Assembly (NCBI RefSeq): GCF_003719195.1
Contig: NZ_CP024996.1
Location: 3,286,001-3,350,000 of the forward strand
Length of the DNA: 64,000 bases
Direction of reading: 5' to 3'
Origin: Herbaspirillum rubrisubalbicans
GTDB lineage: Bacteria > Pseudomonadota > Gammaproteobacteria > Burkholderiales > Burkholderiaceae_D
Every line of letters begins with the position of its first letter. The stretch's first letter is position 1. Made by a program: the position numbers and the translations under genes. The notes beneath the pieces were generated by a model. It was not told the DNA's origin. It did not search any database and saw only the letters and a list, made by a program, of their open reading frames with translations. Below, piece by piece: positions 63,443 to 64,000 of the stretch.

Positions 63443-64000
63443 TCAGAACTCCTCCATCTCCAGCGCCTGAGGGTTCACTGGTGCGGCGGCGTCCGGCAAG
63501 CGGTTCGTCGCTGGCGTGACGTCCACGCTGCGCACGGGCAAGGCGGTGCGGCTTCCCAACTGGAATACCGCCACCACGCTCTCCAGCTTTTCGGCCTGGC
63601 CTTGCAGGGCCTGGGCCGCAGCGGCAGCTTCTTCCACCAGCGCGGCATTCTGCTGGGTGCCCTGGTCCATCTGCGAGATGGCCTGGTTGACCTGGGAAAT
63701 GCCGGCACTCTGTTCCACGCTGGCGTCGGCGATGCTAGCCACAATCTGGGTCACGCGCTGCACGCTGTCGACGATTTCGCTCATGGTGCTGCCGGCCTGC
63801 TCGACCAGCTTGCTGCCGCTACCGACCTTATCTACCGAATCATCGATCAATTCCTTGATTTCCTTGGCAGCGGCCGCCGAGCGCTGCGCCAGCGAACGCA
63901 CTTCCGAGGCCACCACGGCAAAGCCGCGGCCCTGCTCGCCGGCGCGGGCGGCTTCCACCGCCGCATTCAAGGCCAGAATATTGGTCTGGAACGCGATGCC
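63443..64000 (-). CDS. Methyl-accepting chemotaxis protein, C-terminal part (N-terminus outside window)
   Basis: 185 residues of the cytoplasmic signalling domain of a chemoreceptor. The hairpin tip region [20 protein letters not shown] and [16 protein letters not shown] are highly conserved and bind CheA/CheW. Adaptation helices follow, then a 50-residue linker and an EMEEF end, which only loosely resembles the CheR-binding NWETF peptide. The frame is open to base 64000, so the sensor and start are missing. Confidence 0.95.
   Translation of the reverse strand, partial: GIAFQTNILALNAAVEAARAGEQGRGFAVVASEVRSLAQRSAAAAKEIKELIDDSVDKVGSGSKLVEQAGSTMSEIVDSVQRVTQIVASIADASVEQSAGISQVNQAISQMDQGTQQNAALVEEAAAAAQALQGQAEKLESVVAVFQLGSRTALPVRSVDVTPATNRLPDAAAPVNPQALEMEEF

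Noticed and set aside
1..64000. Search by eye for CRISPR arrays, tRNA, rRNA, transposases or integrases
   Set aside because: None seen; repeats found are short and promoter-associated.

Overview
The window reads as high-GC (roughly 60-65% by eye) chromosomal DNA of a betaproteobacterium. The closest match I can suggest from gene content is Oxalobacteraceae, most like Herbaspirillum. The clues are a CobN/ChlID-type cobalamin operon with CbtAB, a malonate decarboxylase operon joined to TRAP transport genes, an FtrABCD-type iron operon and many small Burkholderiales-type proteins. This is inference from recognised protein families; no search was run. I see no rRNA, tRNA, CRISPR array, transposase or prophage.

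Layout. (1) 1-10.0 kb, minus strand: a cobalamin operon behind a cobalamin riboswitch (cbtB, cbtA, [2Fe-2S] ferredoxin, cobN, chlID fusion, cbiE, cbiX-cobH fusion cut by the window edge). (2) 10.1-12.5 kb: unrecognised small genes, including two proline-rich ones, one with a TTG start. (3) 12.5-21.4 kb: pgm, a GlsB/YeaQ membrane protein, galU, a Lys/Ala-rich DNA-binding-like protein, a MOSC protein, CopD, an acyl-CoA thioesterase, a 2-hydroxyacid dehydrogenase and two small unknowns. (4) 21.6-31.6 kb: a ten-gene minus-strand operon for malonate uptake and decarboxylation (TRAP dctPQM, then mdcACDEGBH) facing a GntR regulator. The TRAP large permease carries a one-base frameshift. (5) 31.7-35.8 kb: an RluA-type pseudouridine synthase, hipBA, and a RelE/XRE toxin-antitoxin pair flanked by two YjfB-like 62-residue proteins. 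(6) 36-41 kb: an ECF sigma/anti-sigma pair with a secreted protein gene, then a GGDEF-EAL protein behind a cupredoxin-like gene. (7) 41.3-46.7 kb: TetR and a divergent three-gene EmrAB-type efflux operon. (8) 46.7-52 kb: LysR with an aldo/keto reductase and a Gfo/Idh/MocA sugar dehydrogenase; glutathione-dependent formaldehyde oxidation (adhC, fghA). (9) 52.4-59.7 kb: a large Cache-PAS-GAF-GGDEF-EAL protein, an MFS transporter, a Tas-like reductase, an SBF transporter and YjdM. (10) 59.8-63.3 kb: ftrABCD iron uptake under a Fur box. The window ends inside a chemoreceptor gene.

How the genes work together. The cobalamin operon couples cobalt entry (CbtAB) to corrin-ring reactions and is expected to be shut down by B12 through the riboswitch. 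The malonate operon imports malonate by a TRAP system, builds the 2'-(5''-triphosphoribosyl)-3'-dephospho-CoA prosthetic group (MdcB, MdcG), charges the carrier protein (MdcH, MdcA) and decarboxylates malonyl-S-ACP (MdcD, MdcE). Nearly every junction in it overlaps or abuts.

The items most worth a second look are: a conserved TTCCTACA-containing element placed in the same orientation in front of three small genes; a 23-bp repeat in front of two unrecognised genes; the YjfB-like pair bracketing a toxin-antitoxin module; the His-rich insert in CobN; and the dctM frameshift. I did not find a system I can defend as wholly new.
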